Assembly (NCBI GenBank): GCA_019084485.1
Contig: JAHRFU010000116.1
Location: forward strand, 1-60,173
Reading direction: 5' to 3'
DNA: 60,173 nucleotides
Origin: Desulforudis sp.
GTDB lineage: Bacteria; Bacillota; Desulfotomaculia; Desulfotomaculales; Desulforudaceae
Positions within the stretch are counted from its first letter, which is position 1. Each line of letters opens with the position of its first letter. The position numbers and the translations under genes were made by a program. The notes beneath the pieces are model-generated. The model worked only from the letters and a program-made list of their open reading frames with translations. It was not told where the DNA came from and searched no databases. This document shows, one piece after another, positions 28,079 through 37,293 of this stretch.

Positions 28079-30030
28079 ACAAACACCCCCACAAAGAGAA
28101 CTACCAGCAACAGTAATGCGGCTCCGTTTATCCAGTTAGTTAGGCCACGTTCACCGAACAAAGCCTCCCAGTATGCGCCTCCGGTCCGGACCGCGACCCC
28201 CTGATCAGCTATTGAGTGAAAGGTCGGTCCTACCCCACTCGGGTCGTTGGCACCACACAGGTACGGCTCCCGATACTGGTCACCCCTGACTCTGATTAGA
28301 AGCGCCGGAAGCAGCAGGGCCAGAGTGATGGCAATAAACAACGGCCAGGGAGTGAACAGGCCCCAATCAGAGCGCAGATGCCACCCGGCTGTTTCAAAGG
28401 CCTTGGCGTAGCCCATCGTAGATTCGGCGGGAGTGATCAGAATGTTAACCAGTGGAGCTACGAATACACTGAGAACAACCGCACCGGCCACCATCAGCAA
28501 AATCGTGGTGTAGGACAGGAACGACTTTGGCTCAACCTTAGCATCGCGATTAAATGATACCACGCTGATCATTCGACCGATCCATTTCGTCCAGTACACC
28601 ATAGTCGTAGCGCTACCTATGGCCAGGAGGCCGACTACCAGGGGGAACCACGCTGAAAACGGTACAGCGGCAGCCTGGATGCTCGCCCACTTACCGAACA
28701 ATACGCCGAAGGGAACGAAAAGCATTGTGACCATACCCAGTATCGCCATCCCGGACAGCAGGGGTAACTTGGCCACCAGACCCTCCATGTCCTCGATGTC
28801 CCGACTCTCGATACGCTGTTCAATGGAGCCCACTACCAAGAACAGGACTGCCTTTGATACGGCGTGGAACACGATTAGGGCAATGGCTGCGGCTATGGCC
28901 AGATCACTGTTGATACCGGCACAGCAGATTATTAACCCAAGGTTCGAAACAGTGGAATACGCCAACACGCGCTTGGCGTTGTTTTGACTGATGGCCACGA
29001 CCGAAGTCACCATAAAGACAAAGGCACCAAATATGGCAATAGCCACTGATAACTGCGTTCCTTCATAGGCTGGGGCCAACCGTAATACCAGATACACCCC
29101 GGCCTTAACCATAGTGCTGGAATGCAACAAGGCGGAAACCGGAGTGGGTGCCACCATCGCCCCGAGTAACCAGCTTTGGAAGGGCACCTGAGCGGCCTTT
29201 GTAAACCCGGTGAAACAGAACAAGGCAATCGGCAACAACAGAGCGGCTCCGACCGTACCTAAACCCATCAGTTGCTGGATAGCCAAGGTTTCGCTGGCCT
29301 GCCAGAGCAGGATCATTCCCAGAACCAGCGCAGCACCACCCAGCAGGTTCATCCATAGCGCTCGAAGGGCGTTCCGGATAGCCTCGGCATTTAGATCATG
29401 TCGGATCAGGTGGAAACTGCACAGAGTGGTCACTTCCCAGAAGAAGAAGAGCCAGAGCAAACTGTTAGCGAAAACCAAACCGTTCATAGCACCCAGAAAA
29501 GCGATCATGAAAAAGAAGAAGATATGCTGGCGGGTCTTGTCCAGTTTCAGATGGGCCTCGTGGTCACGCATATAGTCCAAGGCATAGATGATGATCAGCC
29601 CGCCGATAATGGAAATCACGAGCGCCATTATAACGGAAAGTAAATCAATGTAAAGAACCGGATCCACCTTCGCCGTAGAGGGCAGGATATAGAATTTCAG
29701 AACTGGAAGCATGACCGCTTGCGCACCGGCCAGGGTTAGGATCAGAGGATGTCTGGACGTAAAACCGATGTAGAGGAAGTACGCCAGAAGTACGAAGTCC
29801 AAAACCAGGATCAGAATATCCCACAGATTTCCGGGGGAAAATGCGATCGGCCCGGATTCCAGCACCCGGATCAGCAGTAGCACTGAGGCCACCATTAATA
29901 CCGATATTGACGCGATGACGAGGGGCTTTATGATCCGTGCATCCTTAACTACCAGAGTGAGCAGCGCCGCCGCAAAAGGCATGATTACCAACACCGCAAT
30001 AAGGGTTTCCACGCCCATGATTAATCCCAT
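28075..30030 (-). CDS. echA: Ech hydrogenase ion-pumping subunit EchA (NuoL-like)
   Basis: 651-aa antiporter-like subunit with about 15 membrane helices. It has the Mrp/NuoL core: LLWLFFFWEVTTLCSFHLI (functional Glu), KAAQVPFQSWLLGAMVAPTPVSALLHSSTMVKAG (Lys and His of the channel), and NAKRVLAYSTVSNLG. The C-terminal YREPYLCGAND segment is typical of EchA. By family knowledge it couples electron flow between ferredoxin and H2 to proton or sodium translocation. ATG at 30030 with GTGGAGG upstream; it is the first gene of the operon. Confidence 0.92.
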   Translation of the reverse strand: MGLIMGVETLIAVLVIMPFAAALLTLVVKDARIIKPLVIASISVLMVASVLLLIRVLESGPIAFSPGNLWDILILVLDFVLLAYFLYIGFTSRHPLILTLAGAQAVMLPVLKFYILPSTAKVDPVLYIDLLSVIMALVISIIGGLIIIYALDYMRDHEAHLKLDKTRQHIFFFFMIAFLGAMNGLVFANSLLWLFFFWEVTTLCSFHLIRHDLNAEAIRNALRALWMNLLGGAALVLGMILLWQASETLAIQQLMGLGTVGAALLLPIALFCFTGFTKAAQVPFQSWLLGAMVAPTPVSALLHSSTMVKAGVYLVLRLAPAYEGTQLSVAIAIFGAFVFMVTSVVAISQNNAKRVLAYSTVSNLGLIICCAGINSDLAIAAAIALIVFHAVSKAVLFLVVGSIEQRIESRDIEDMEGLVAKLPLLSGMAILGMVTMLFVPFGVLFGKWASIQAAAVPFSAWFPLVVGLLAIGSATTMVYWTKWIGRMISVVSFNRDAKVEPKSFLSYTTILLMVAGAVVLSVFVAPLVNILITPAESTMGYAKAFETAGWHLRSDWGLFTPWPLFIAITLALLLPALLIRVRGDQYREPYLCGANDPSGVGPTFHSIADQGVAVRTGGAYWEALFGERGLTNWINGAALLLLVVLFVGVFV

Positions 30031-30141
30031 CCCTCCTCCACCTACTCCAAGTGTTACAGCAACCTCTGTCAGCTAACTGGTTCGCACCCTCCACAAAAAG
30101 AAAAAACCGTACATGCCTACTTTCTGCTGACCGTTGGCTCT

Positions 30142-30147
30142 ATTATA
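30142..30147 (-). promoter_or_regulatory. Possible -10 element upstream of the ech operon
   Basis: TATAAT reads on the minus strand here, about 110 nt before echA. No convincing -35 box lies at 16-18 nt, so this is a weak call. The 410-nt gap between echA and the SleB gene holds this, a hairpin at 30390-30410 and no protein gene I can support. Confidence 0.3.
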
Positions 30148-30389
30148 CCTATATTCCGGGGGTCGGTCTTTTAATTGTCCTTAAATGGCTATGGTAAAGG
30201 CTCGAGTGGTAGAATTTCAGACTTTTCCGGTTTGTAGACACAATTCTATGCCTTCGGACGCTGTCGGTCAATCCTGAAAAAGCATAACGTATCAAGTGAC
30301 TCAAGCATTTGGGCACGGTGCCGAGCAGGCATGACCATTCCCCAGATTAAAGGCATCATTGTTAAACCCTTTCTTCAGCACAAGAAGAA

Positions 30390-30410
30390 GCCAGGTGACA
30401 GACACCCGGC
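30390..30410 (-). terminator. Terminator after the LysM-SleB gene
   Basis: GCCAGGTG (30390-30397) and CACCCGGC (30403-30410) pair with one G-U; on the minus strand TTCTTCTTGTG follows. It is 33 nt past the stop at 30443. Confidence 0.6.
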
Positions 30411-30442
30411 CGGTTCGATTTGGTTCTGAGTGGGATGATCCT

Positions 30443-31228
30443 CTATCTGGCATAGGCGAAAACGAAGGCGCCTAGCTTCCGGGCCACGGGGAGCGTGTGG
30501 AGAAAGCGGTTACTAACCCACGGCTCAAAGAAGAATGTCGCGCCATAGGAAGGATCCCAGCCGTTCAAGGCTTCTCGTGCTGCCCGTTTTGCTTCAGACG
30601 AGGCGGGACGATTGATCCATCTGTTTAGAACCGGCTCAAACTGAACCTTTCCTCCGGTGCTATCGTAGGCGACCCCGCGAATGGAGTTAGGAAACAGGTT
30701 GCTTTTCACCCTGTTGAGGATAACCGCCCCAACCGCGACCTTAACTTCAAACGGCTGGCAGTCCGCTTCAGCGGTGATCAGGCGTGCCAGAAGATCAAAA
30801 TCACTCGCCGAGGCCCACGCCGGACCAGCGGATGATGCCGGTGACACCGCGCGACTCACTGGTACAGTGGAACCGGACGGTATTACGAGCTTCTGTCCGG
30901 GCTGGATTTCCGAGCCACGAAGCCCATTAGCACGTCTGAGCTCCTCGACGGTGACACCGTGGCGCTGCGTAATCTTGAACAGGGAGTCGCCACGCTGAAT
31001 CGTGTAAGTGTTGACCTTTGAAGGGACGGTAAGCTTCTGACCGGGATAGATTGTAGATTGCTGACCGAGACTGTTGGCGGCTCGCAGTTCCTGAACCGAG
31101 ACGTTGAAGCGCTGTCCAATCTTAAACAGGGAATCACCGGATGCCACGGTATAGCTCGCCGCTAAAGCGGCGCTGACCGGCACTGTGAGGAGACACGCGG
31201 AAAACAGAAGCGTTAGAAAGAAGCGCAA
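30443..31228 (-). CDS. LysM-SleB cell wall (spore cortex) hydrolase
   Basis: 261 residues: a signal peptide (residues 1-24, hydrophobic core and cut after AALA-AS), two LysM repeats for peptidoglycan binding (YTVASGDSLFKIGQRF...PGQKLTVPS and YTIQRGDSLFKITQRH...PGQKLVIPS), a Pro/Ser linker, and a hydrolase_2/SleB domain (LLARLITAEADCQPFEVKVA, GAVILNRVKSNLFPNSI, GGKVQFEPV, GATFFFEPW). The Glu of the ITAEA motif is the expected catalytic acid. SleB enzymes degrade spore cortex at germination; the exact role here is inferred. The start is TTG with GGAGGG 7 nt upstream. An unusual structured leader precedes it. Confidence 0.9.
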   Translation of the reverse strand: MRFFLTLLFSACLLTVPVSAALAASYTVASGDSLFKIGQRFNVSVQELRAANSLGQQSTIYPGQKLTVPSKVNTYTIQRGDSLFKITQRHGVTVEELRRANGLRGSEIQPGQKLVIPSGSTVPVSRAVSPASSAGPAWASASDFDLLARLITAEADCQPFEVKVAVGAVILNRVKSNLFPNSIRGVAYDSTGGKVQFEPVLNRWINRPASSEAKRAAREALNGWDPSYGATFFFEPWVSNRFLHTLPVARKLGAFVFAYAR

Positions 31229-31243
31229 ACCTTTCCCTCCTGC

Positions 31244-31309
31244 GGCCTTCGAGGTTAGTTGAAAATCTTATTCCCCCGTTCTCTGCCAGCTATGACAGAG
31301 ATTCGGCCA
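31244..31309 (-). ncRNA. Structured leader resembling a shortened c-di-AMP (ydaO) riboswitch
   Basis: Minus-strand RNA of 66 nt. Closing stem GGCC/GGCC (31306-31309 side with 31244-31247). Inside are a 7-bp hairpin CUCUGUC/GGCAGAG, then CGGGGGAA, then CAACUAACCUCGAAGGCC. CGGGGGAA and CUAACCUCG are the first and last conserved blocks of the ydaO/yuaA class, as in the full copy at 59062-59192, but the central blocks (GGGGUGAAUC, GGGUAGGGU, CCCGAAUCCG) are missing. A TATAAT box places the RNA 5' end right at the element, and the ribosome site follows 3 nt after it. Identity is inferred, ligand unknown. Confidence 0.45.
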
Positions 31310-31317
31310 TTTTTGCC

Positions 31318-31346
31318 ATTATACCTTACTTGTGCCCCTCTTCCAG
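31318..31346 (-). promoter_or_regulatory. Promoter of the LysM-SleB gene
   Basis: -10 TATAAT (31318-31323) and a weak -35 CTGGAA (31341-31346), 17 nt apart, on the minus strand. Transcription would start about 10 nt before the structured leader. Confidence 0.6.
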
Positions 31347-31362
31347 ACTGTAAATCTTGGAA

Positions 31363-31764
31363 TTACCCCCTGCTACCTGACAATGCAGACAATATCTGGT
31401 CGAGCAACTGATCCAAAGCCTTGTTTGTATGGTCTACCAGCAAGGCAATATCGTCCGGACTGGCTTGATCAATGTGTATCCCCACAACGACCACGACCGG
31501 AGTTCCCAGTATCCGAGCTGCCCGTCCGGCGGCGGTTCGGGCAATCTCGTCGTCCTTATGCCCGAGGCGCGGCACCACAGTAACGTTGCTGCTCATTCGG
31601 GCCGGGTCGTCCAGGCTCGGTCGTGGCACACCAAAGGCTACAGCACCTACGTGTGGCCGTTGCCCTCCGAAAACTTCCATGTTTACTCCGTCGGCTGTTA
31701 CCGTAGCCGCGGCTTCGATTGAGTACGGGTAGTCCCCGTATGCTGTATGTAGCCGGATAATCAT
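31363..31764 (-). CDS. LpdD-like protein (prenylated-flavin chaperone family)
   Basis: 133 residues. The pattern GGQRPHVGAVAFGVPRPSL, RMSSNVTVVPRLGHKDDEIARTAA and VVVVVGIHIDQASPDDIALL matches small proteins of the LpdD-like family, described as helpers of UbiD-type prenylated-FMN decarboxylases. I infer the family from memory of this pattern, so the function is tentative. ATG at 31764 has GGAGGG upstream. It is a single gene, divergent from the DUF1657 gene and not beside any ubiD-like gene in this window. Confidence 0.6.
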   Translation of the reverse strand: MIIRLHTAYGDYPYSIEAAATVTADGVNMEVFGGQRPHVGAVAFGVPRPSLDDPARMSSNVTVVPRLGHKDDEIARTAAGRAARILGTPVVVVVGIHIDQASPDDIALLVDHTNKALDQLLDQILSALSGSRG

Positions 31765-31847
31765 CCAATTTCCCTCCGTAGAATAATAATCCCGCCTGTT
31801 GGGTTAGATTATGATGGAGAAATATTAAACAGGAGGAATGGTATACA

Positions 31848-32075
31848 ATGACTGTAGGCGAAAAAATGCATCACACTCTGGCCACCCTTCAGGGCTGCGC
31901 AGGAGAAATGAAGTCCTATGCCCTGGAGACACAGGACAGCAATGCCAAGAAAATGTTCTCGGACTATGCCGATCAGCTGGAAACGATCACCCGGGGATTC
32001 AAGGGCCGTGTAAACTACATCGAACAGCAAGAACCTCAATACAAGGTCTTTGAGCAAGCCCAGCAGCAACATTAA
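31848..32075 (+). CDS. DUF1657 family protein
   Basis: 75 residues, helical, matching DUF1657: TVGEKMHHTLATLQGCAGEM, MKSYALETQDSNAKKMF, FSDYADQLETITRGFKGRV. The family is found in spore-forming Firmicutes and often near spoVA genes; its role is unknown. A strong AGGAGG at 31831-31836 precedes the ATG by 11 nt. Its end is 22 nt from selB, which it converges on. Confidence 0.85.
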   Translation: MTVGEKMHHTLATLQGCAGEMKSYALETQDSNAKKMFSDYADQLETITRGFKGRVNYIEQQEPQYKVFEQAQQQH

Positions 32076-32097
32076 CCAGAAGGCGCATCAGCGCCTT

Positions 32098-34011
32098 CTA
32101 TTTCTTTGATAGCTTACGCTTATCCCCTACCCGTTTCGTGAACCGCTGCTGATCAAGGTATTCCAGCAGTGGTAAAATATATTTGCGAGACGAACTAAGC
32201 AAGTCACGCGCTTCCCCAAGCGTAATTTCGCCGTTCTCCCGAAAATAGCCTTCCAGAGACTCCTTGGCGGCCTCAATGGCTTCGGTGTGCAGATAGAGTT
32301 CCCCGGTCAGCCGGTGAAGAATTCCTTGGCGGGTTAGGTAGGATAAGTATTCGGAATAAAGATCCGACTCCGCCCCGGCCCTGGCCATGACCTCTGAAAT
32401 ACTATCCGGCCGGATACCCGCTGCCTTAAGATCAGCAGTAACACTTTCAATAACCTGCTTTAGCCTGCCCGGGAGCACATCGGTGGCGTGGGGCAAGGCG
32501 ATAGTTTGTGGTTGCAGGACAACTGCTCCTTGACCCTCAAGGTAGTTCATCATCGCGCTGAACACCTTAGGTGAAGCCTGAGGCAAGGTACGCGAACGCA
32601 TTTCCTCCCGGGGATAGCCTTCCCGTAACGGATAAGCCCGGTGGAACTCACGGAGTGTCCCCAATACTCGATCCTTCCACTCCTGGAACCTTCCCCCCGA
32701 AAAGTAGAGCGGGATGTCGTCCACTCTCAACTGCACTGCGGTACCGTCTTCCACCAACTGGCGGCAGAGGGAAGCTGCTTCGTCTTTACCCAGACCTGTA
32801 GCCTCAGCGATCTCCGATACACTCATCTTAGTAGCCCGATCCCCAAGGAGTTGTTCCACCTGCTCGAGAGGCGTACCCATCTCCAGGGTCGCCAGAGAGT
32901 TGATCACTTCATCTCGAAAACGCTTGTGGCGTTCCGGGTTTGGGTTGATCACCCGTCCGCCTCCGATGGTTCGCATTGGTGAATAGGAACGGATAACGAA
33001 ACGGTCTTCCTTCGCGGCCACACCCTCATGTTCAAGAACAATCTGGGCGTACCCCTCTTCCCCAGGGTCTAATTCGTTTCGATCAAGTAAAAGCACCCGT
33101 CCCAGGATCTCGGCAGACCCCAAGTGAAAACGGACTCTAGCCCGGTTCTTCAAGCTCCGGTTTGCTGTTTTGAGCAGGAACAGCCTGACGTCCACAAACC
33201 TGGAAGCCTTAAACACGCCCGGCGTGACCATTGCCTCGCCCCGCCCGATGTCATCAACTTCCACTCCGGTGACATTCACCGCTACTCGGTGTCCGGCCTC
33301 CACCTCAGCCACCTTTTCCTTGTGTACCTGAAGGGAGCGGATCCGGCTGTGATGACCGGAAGGCAGGATGTCCACAGAGTCGCCGACACGCAGGGTGCCA
33401 GAAGTTAGGGTTCCGGTGGCTACAGTGCCGAATCCGACCACGGAAAAGACCCGGTCGATTGGAAGCAAAGCCGGACCAACAGCACTCCGTTCGGGAAGAT
33501 CCGTAGCCATTGCCTCAATCCGGTTGATCAGTTCGGGCAGTCCTTCTCCCGTTGTCCCTGAAACGTGCATGATGGGAGCGTCCTTGAGAGCTGTTTCGTT
33601 CAAGTACTCTCGTACCTCTTCGTCTACCAGTCCAAGCCAATCCTCATCCACCATGTCGATCTTCGTGAGCACGATAATACCTTTGTCGACGCCAAGCAGT
33701 TGGATGATGTCAAGGTGCTCACGCGTTTGGGGCATTACCCCCTCGTCTGCTGCAATAACCAGCAAAACCAGGTCAATCCCGCCCACTCCGGCCAACATAT
33801 GCTTCACAAACCGTTCATGTCCCGGAACGTCTACAATACCTGCCCTTCCGCCACCGGACAAGTCCAGATAGGCAAAACCGAGTTCGATGGAGATACCCCT
33901 CTCCTTCTCCTCCCGTAGGCGGTCGGTATCGATTCCGGTAAGGGCCCTGATCAGGGTAGTCTTACCGTGATCAACGTGTCCTGCTGTACCGATCACAAAA
34001 TAACGCATCAC
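32098..34011 (-). CDS. selB: Selenocysteine-specific elongation factor SelB
   Basis: 637 residues. EF-Tu-like G domain with [44 protein letters not shown] and TKIDMVDE, two beta-barrel domains ([35 protein letters not shown]), then C-terminal winged helices that bind the SECIS hairpin in mRNA. Length is normal for bacterial SelB. It delivers Sec-tRNA to UGA codons. Its ATG overlaps the selA stop by 4 nt. No tRNA-Sec gene was found in the window. Confidence 0.96.
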   Translation of the reverse strand: MMRYFVIGTAGHVDHGKTTLIRALTGIDTDRLREEKERGISIELGFAYLDLSGGGRAGIVDVPGHERFVKHMLAGVGGIDLVLLVIAADEGVMPQTREHLDIIQLLGVDKGIIVLTKIDMVDEDWLGLVDEEVREYLNETALKDAPIMHVSGTTGEGLPELINRIEAMATDLPERSAVGPALLPIDRVFSVVGFGTVATGTLTSGTLRVGDSVDILPSGHHSRIRSLQVHKEKVAEVEAGHRVAVNVTGVEVDDIGRGEAMVTPGVFKASRFVDVRLFLLKTANRSLKNRARVRFHLGSAEILGRVLLLDRNELDPGEEGYAQIVLEHEGVAAKEDRFVIRSYSPMRTIGGGRVINPNPERHKRFRDEVINSLATLEMGTPLEQVEQLLGDRATKMSVSEIAEATGLGKDEAASLCRQLVEDGTAVQLRVDDIPLYFSGGRFQEWKDRVLGTLREFHRAYPLREGYPREEMRSRTLPQASPKVFSAMMNYLEGQGAVVLQPQTIALPHATDVLPGRLKQVIESVTADLKAAGIRPDSISEVMARAGAESDLYSEYLSYLTRQGILHRLTGELYLHTEAIEAAKESLEGYFRENGEITLGEARDLLSSSRKYILPLLEYLDQQRFTKRVGDKRKLSKK

Positions 34012-35429
34012 TTGGTAACCTCCGTGCAGACCTGCCTGAGTACCCGCGCCACCAAGGGAAGCTCCTCATCCCGTAGCGTGCGGGTGTCGAGGAGCAGTTT
34101 CAGATCGTGGACACGCCCTACCAAGGCAGGGTCGGTGTTCCTGAGACGCGTGGTCAGTTCCTCCACACTTAGCTCATGTGGCCGGAGGGCAACCAGCACG
34201 GTTGGGGGATCAGCGGTGGGCATTGCCCCTCCCCCGACCTGGGAGGCACCATTTTCCAGGGATACATTCAAATAGTCACCGGCTTCGGTACGGATCAGGC
34301 CGGCCAGACGGGTTGCTTTCTGTTCAATCTCTCCGAGATCCATGGTAAGCATGCGCAAAGTCGGTACAGTATGTAGCGCCAACTCCGGATCAAGGTACTC
34401 TCGCAGTGTGGCCTGCAGGGCGGCTAGGGTCAGCTTATCCGCACGGAGGGCCCGGGTCAGCGGGTTCTTCTTCATGCGGTCGATAATCTCTTTTCGGCCG
34501 ACGATGATCCCGGCCTGAGGACCGCCAAGGAGTTTATCACCGCTAAAGGTGACTACGTCTGCTCCGTCCGCGACCGTTTCCTGCACCGTCGGCTCATAGG
34601 GCAGCCCGAAGGGGCTAAGGTCGATCAGGAAGCCACTCCCCAGATCACTCATGACCGGCAGACCGGTCTCACCACCCAGTTCCGCCAATTCTTTTACGCT
34701 AGTCTCATGGGTAAAGCCGACAATCCGGTAGTTTGAAGTGTGGACGTGGAGCAGGAGGTTGGTCTCGCTGTCGATTGCCCGCCGGTAGTCACGCAAATGC
34801 GTCTTGTTTGTAGTGCCTACTTCAACCAGTCTGGCTCCACTCTGTTCCATTACGTCCGGAATCCGGAATGAACCCCCGATTTCAACCAGTTGGCCCCTGG
34901 ATACAATGACCGATCGGCCCTTGGCTAGGGTTCCCACGGCCAGCAGCACAGCGCCCGCGTTGTTGTTTACGACCAATGCCGACTCGGCGCCGGTCAGACG
35001 AACCAGGAGGTCTTCAACCAGCGAGTATCTGCTGCCACGCTTGCCCGAAGCTAGGTTCAACTCCAGGTTGCAGTAGTTCTGTGCCACCTGACTGACCGCC
35101 TCACGTGCGGATACACTTAAAATCGACCGTCCCAGATTGGTATGCAGAACCACACCGGTGGCATTTAGGACGCGACGCAAAGCAGGCCGTGCTTTCTGCG
35201 CCACGCGGCTGTACACCCCCTGCAACGCGTCACTGATCAGAACATCCCGTTCTAAAGGCCTGGAATCGGACTCATTGATTAGGTCATTCCGGATTTCGTC
35301 CAGAGCCTCCCGAATACTCTCCACAACCAGAACCCGCGGATGCTTTTGGAGCAAAGCCGCAATTTGCTCCGTGCGCAATACCTCATCAACTGCGGGCATC
35401 TGCCTCAATTTGGCGATTTCTTTGGACAT
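34008..35429 (-). CDS. selA: L-seryl-tRNA(Sec) selenium transferase SelA
   Basis: 473-aa PLP enzyme converting seryl-tRNA(Sec) to selenocysteinyl-tRNA. It shows [59 protein letters not shown] and the PLP lysine in [16 protein letters not shown]. Full length, with the N-terminal tRNA-binding domain ([13 protein letters not shown]). Translationally coupled to selB. The presence of selAB means the organism makes selenoproteins (for example formate dehydrogenase), though none is evident here. Confidence 0.96.
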   Translation of the reverse strand: MSKEIAKLRQMPAVDEVLRTEQIAALLQKHPRVLVVESIREALDEIRNDLINESDSRPLERDVLISDALQGVYSRVAQKARPALRRVLNATGVVLHTNLGRSILSVSAREAVSQVAQNYCNLELNLASGKRGSRYSLVEDLLVRLTGAESALVVNNNAGAVLLAVGTLAKGRSVIVSRGQLVEIGGSFRIPDVMEQSGARLVEVGTTNKTHLRDYRRAIDSETNLLLHVHTSNYRIVGFTHETSVKELAELGGETGLPVMSDLGSGFLIDLSPFGLPYEPTVQETVADGADVVTFSGDKLLGGPQAGIIVGRKEIIDRMKKNPLTRALRADKLTLAALQATLREYLDPELALHTVPTLRMLTMDLGEIEQKATRLAGLIRTEAGDYLNVSLENGASQVGGGAMPTADPPTVLVALRPHELSVEELTTRLRNTDPALVGRVHDLKLLLDTRTLRDEELPLVARVLRQVCTEVTK

Positions 35430-35452
35430 TATGTAACCCGTCCTCCCCTATC

Positions 35453-36118
35453 TCATTCCACGATCAGGGTCAGAGTCGTCCCCATCATAAGTGCATCAAT
35501 GCCCTTGTCCCCTTCCGACTCGAGGCGGGCAATGAACATCCACTCGCCTGGAAACACACCGAGATGACAAATGCCATCCGCATTGGTACGCGCAAACCGG
35601 GATACCGATCGGCTTTTGCAGTAACCGAACACCTGACTGCCGCCAAGCGGTCTTCCATTAGCCTGGATCAGAAGCTCAACCTCATCCCCGTCCAGTCGGA
35701 GCGGGATGATCTCCAAGGGCATACCGTACGATCCAGACTGGTGTCCTTGGTCGCCAATGGTTACTAAGGCCTTGGCGAAATGTTTGAAATGGACGATTTG
35801 GGCTACGTCATCCGAAGACAACTTACCCCGGAGGTAACTCCCGTCCTTAAGCTGGCTGTGCAATCCCAGATCATACTCGGCTAACAGGGTATGCACGCCG
35901 GGCTGTTCGCCGGAAAAACCGGCAACAAGTCCGTCTTCACGCGCCTCCAGCGTCAACTCGTGGCGTACACCCCCTGGGATTTCCAGAACAACGCGTGATT
36001 CCGACCGGTCGGCTACCCCTAGCACCTCGAAGTGATGACCGTACAGCAGAATGCAACGCAGGTATTGACCGATCTCGCCCTTGGACGGGCACTGCAGCCA
36101 TAGGTTGTGTGGTGCCAT
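35453..36118 (-). CDS. DUF4198 (NikM-like) protein
   Basis: 221 residues. It resembles DUF4198 proteins: HNLWLQ near the start, YGHHFEVLGVADRS, TLLAEYDLGLHSQL, KHFAKALVTIG and the end PGEWMFIARLESEGDKG. Such domains occur beside nickel or cobalt ECF transporters (NikM). No signal peptide is evident and no transporter lies nearby. It sits between mqnC and selA in the same direction. Nickel would be needed by the Ech hydrogenase, but any link is speculation. The C-terminal region lacks the expected membrane anchor. Confidence 0.65.
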   Translation of the reverse strand: MAPHNLWLQCPSKGEIGQYLRCILLYGHHFEVLGVADRSESRVVLEIPGGVRHELTLEAREDGLVAGFSGEQPGVHTLLAEYDLGLHSQLKDGSYLRGKLSSDDVAQIVHFKHFAKALVTIGDQGHQSGSYGMPLEIIPLRLDGDEVELLIQANGRPLGGSQVFGYCKSRSVSRFARTNADGICHLGVFPGEWMFIARLESEGDKGIDALMMGTTLTLIVE

Positions 36119-36222
36119 TTTTCATCCGCCCCTCTTCTATATAGTCTCCCCGGAATAACCTGCAGGGCAGGAAACGGGGACAGGCAACTTTTTCGAGACG
36201 TAATCTACCCCCGATTCCCGCC

Positions 36223-37293
36223 CTAGTGGTACCGGATGATTGCGTATCCGGTGTTCCGTTGGGCGGGCCGGAATCCAGCGTCCCTGATAACCCGCAGGAT
36301 TTCATCCAGCGGAACCCGATAGGCCGCACCGGCTGCCCGTACCACGTTTTCCTCCAACATGGTACTGCCGAAGTCGTTGGCCCCGAAGGCCAGGGCCACC
36401 TGCGCCACCTTCGGCCCCTGGGTCACCCACGAAGCCTGGATATTGTCAAAGTTGTCCAACATCAGCCGGGATACTGCCAGCATTTTAAGATAGTCGACCG
36501 CGGTGGCACCGGCACTTCCCAACTCGGTATTCATCGGCTGGAAAGTCCACGGGATGAAGGCGGTGAATCCGCCTGTCCGGTCTTGAGCATCCCGCAGACG
36601 GACAAGGTGCCGAACACGCTCCTCAAGGGTCTCACAAGTTCCGAACATCATCGTGGCCGTGGTACGCATCCCTAAGGAGTGCGCCTGCAACATTACATCC
36701 ATCCATTCTTCCCACGAAATCTTGTGCGGGCTAATCTCCCGGCGTACCCGGTCAACCAGGATTTCCGCACCGCCGCCCGGAAGCGAATCAAGTCCGTGGG
36801 CCTGCAAAACGGCCAGGGTCTCTTTTACGGACTTTCCGGACCTACGGGCTAAGTGGACGATTTCCGGTGGAGAGAAGGAGTGGATATGCACCTGGTACCG
36901 GGACTTGATCGCGTTAAGCATTCCAAGGTAGTAGTCCAGATCCAAATGCGGGTGCAGCCCGCCTTGGATCAACAGCTGCGTCCCCCCTACCTCCAGCAGT
37001 TCCCGAACCTTGTCCAGGACCTGATCATAGGTGAGCACAAAGGCATCAGTAGCCGATTCGTCCCGGTAGTAGGCACAGAAACGGCAACGAGACAGGCAGA
37101 CGTTGGTGTAATTGATGTTTCGGTCGATTACGAAGGTGACAACGCCTTCCGGGTGTCGCTGGCGGCGGGCAATGTATGCCGCTTTCCCGAGCGGCAAGAA
37201 AGCATCGGATCCCAGAAGGGTCACACCCTCTTGCTCAGTCAATCGTTCCCCGGAGACGGCCTTACCCAGGATGCGGTGTACCTGATCCATCAT
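36223..37293 (-). CDS. mqnC: Cyclic dehypoxanthinyl futalosine synthase MqnC
   Basis: 356-aa radical SAM enzyme of the futalosine menaquinone pathway. The cluster motif is CLSRCRFCAYYRD (CxxxCxxC). Also seen are GGTQLLIQGGLHPHLDLDYY, LDSLPGGGAEILVDRVR and MMFGTCETLEERVRHL, with the C-terminal GANDFGSTMLEENVVRAAG, all MqnC/MqnE/CofH group features. The tyrosine pair CAYYRD and QNRTGG-like QDRTGGF separate it from MqnE (CAFGKDE). Its start overlaps the mqnA stop by 4 nt. Confidence 0.93.
   Translation of the reverse strand: MMDQVHRILGKAVSGERLTEQEGVTLLGSDAFLPLGKAAYIARRQRHPEGVVTFVIDRNINYTNVCLSRCRFCAYYRDESATDAFVLTYDQVLDKVRELLEVGGTQLLIQGGLHPHLDLDYYLGMLNAIKSRYQVHIHSFSPPEIVHLARRSGKSVKETLAVLQAHGLDSLPGGGAEILVDRVRREISPHKISWEEWMDVMLQAHSLGMRTTATMMFGTCETLEERVRHLVRLRDAQDRTGGFTAFIPWTFQPMNTELGSAGATAVDYLKMLAVSRLMLDNFDNIQASWVTQGPKVAQVALAFGANDFGSTMLEENVVRAAGAAYRVPLDEILRVIRDAGFRPAQRNTGYAIIRYH

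Noticed and set aside
30331-30429. 33-codon plus-strand ORF overlapping the terminator of the SleB gene
   Set aside because: No ribosome site and the hairpin explains its second half. The palindrome resembles REP-like sequences, but no other copy was seen in the window.
32098-36222. tRNA-Sec (selC) near selAB
   Set aside because: No long-armed tRNA with a TCA anticodon was found on either strand of the gaps around selA and selB.
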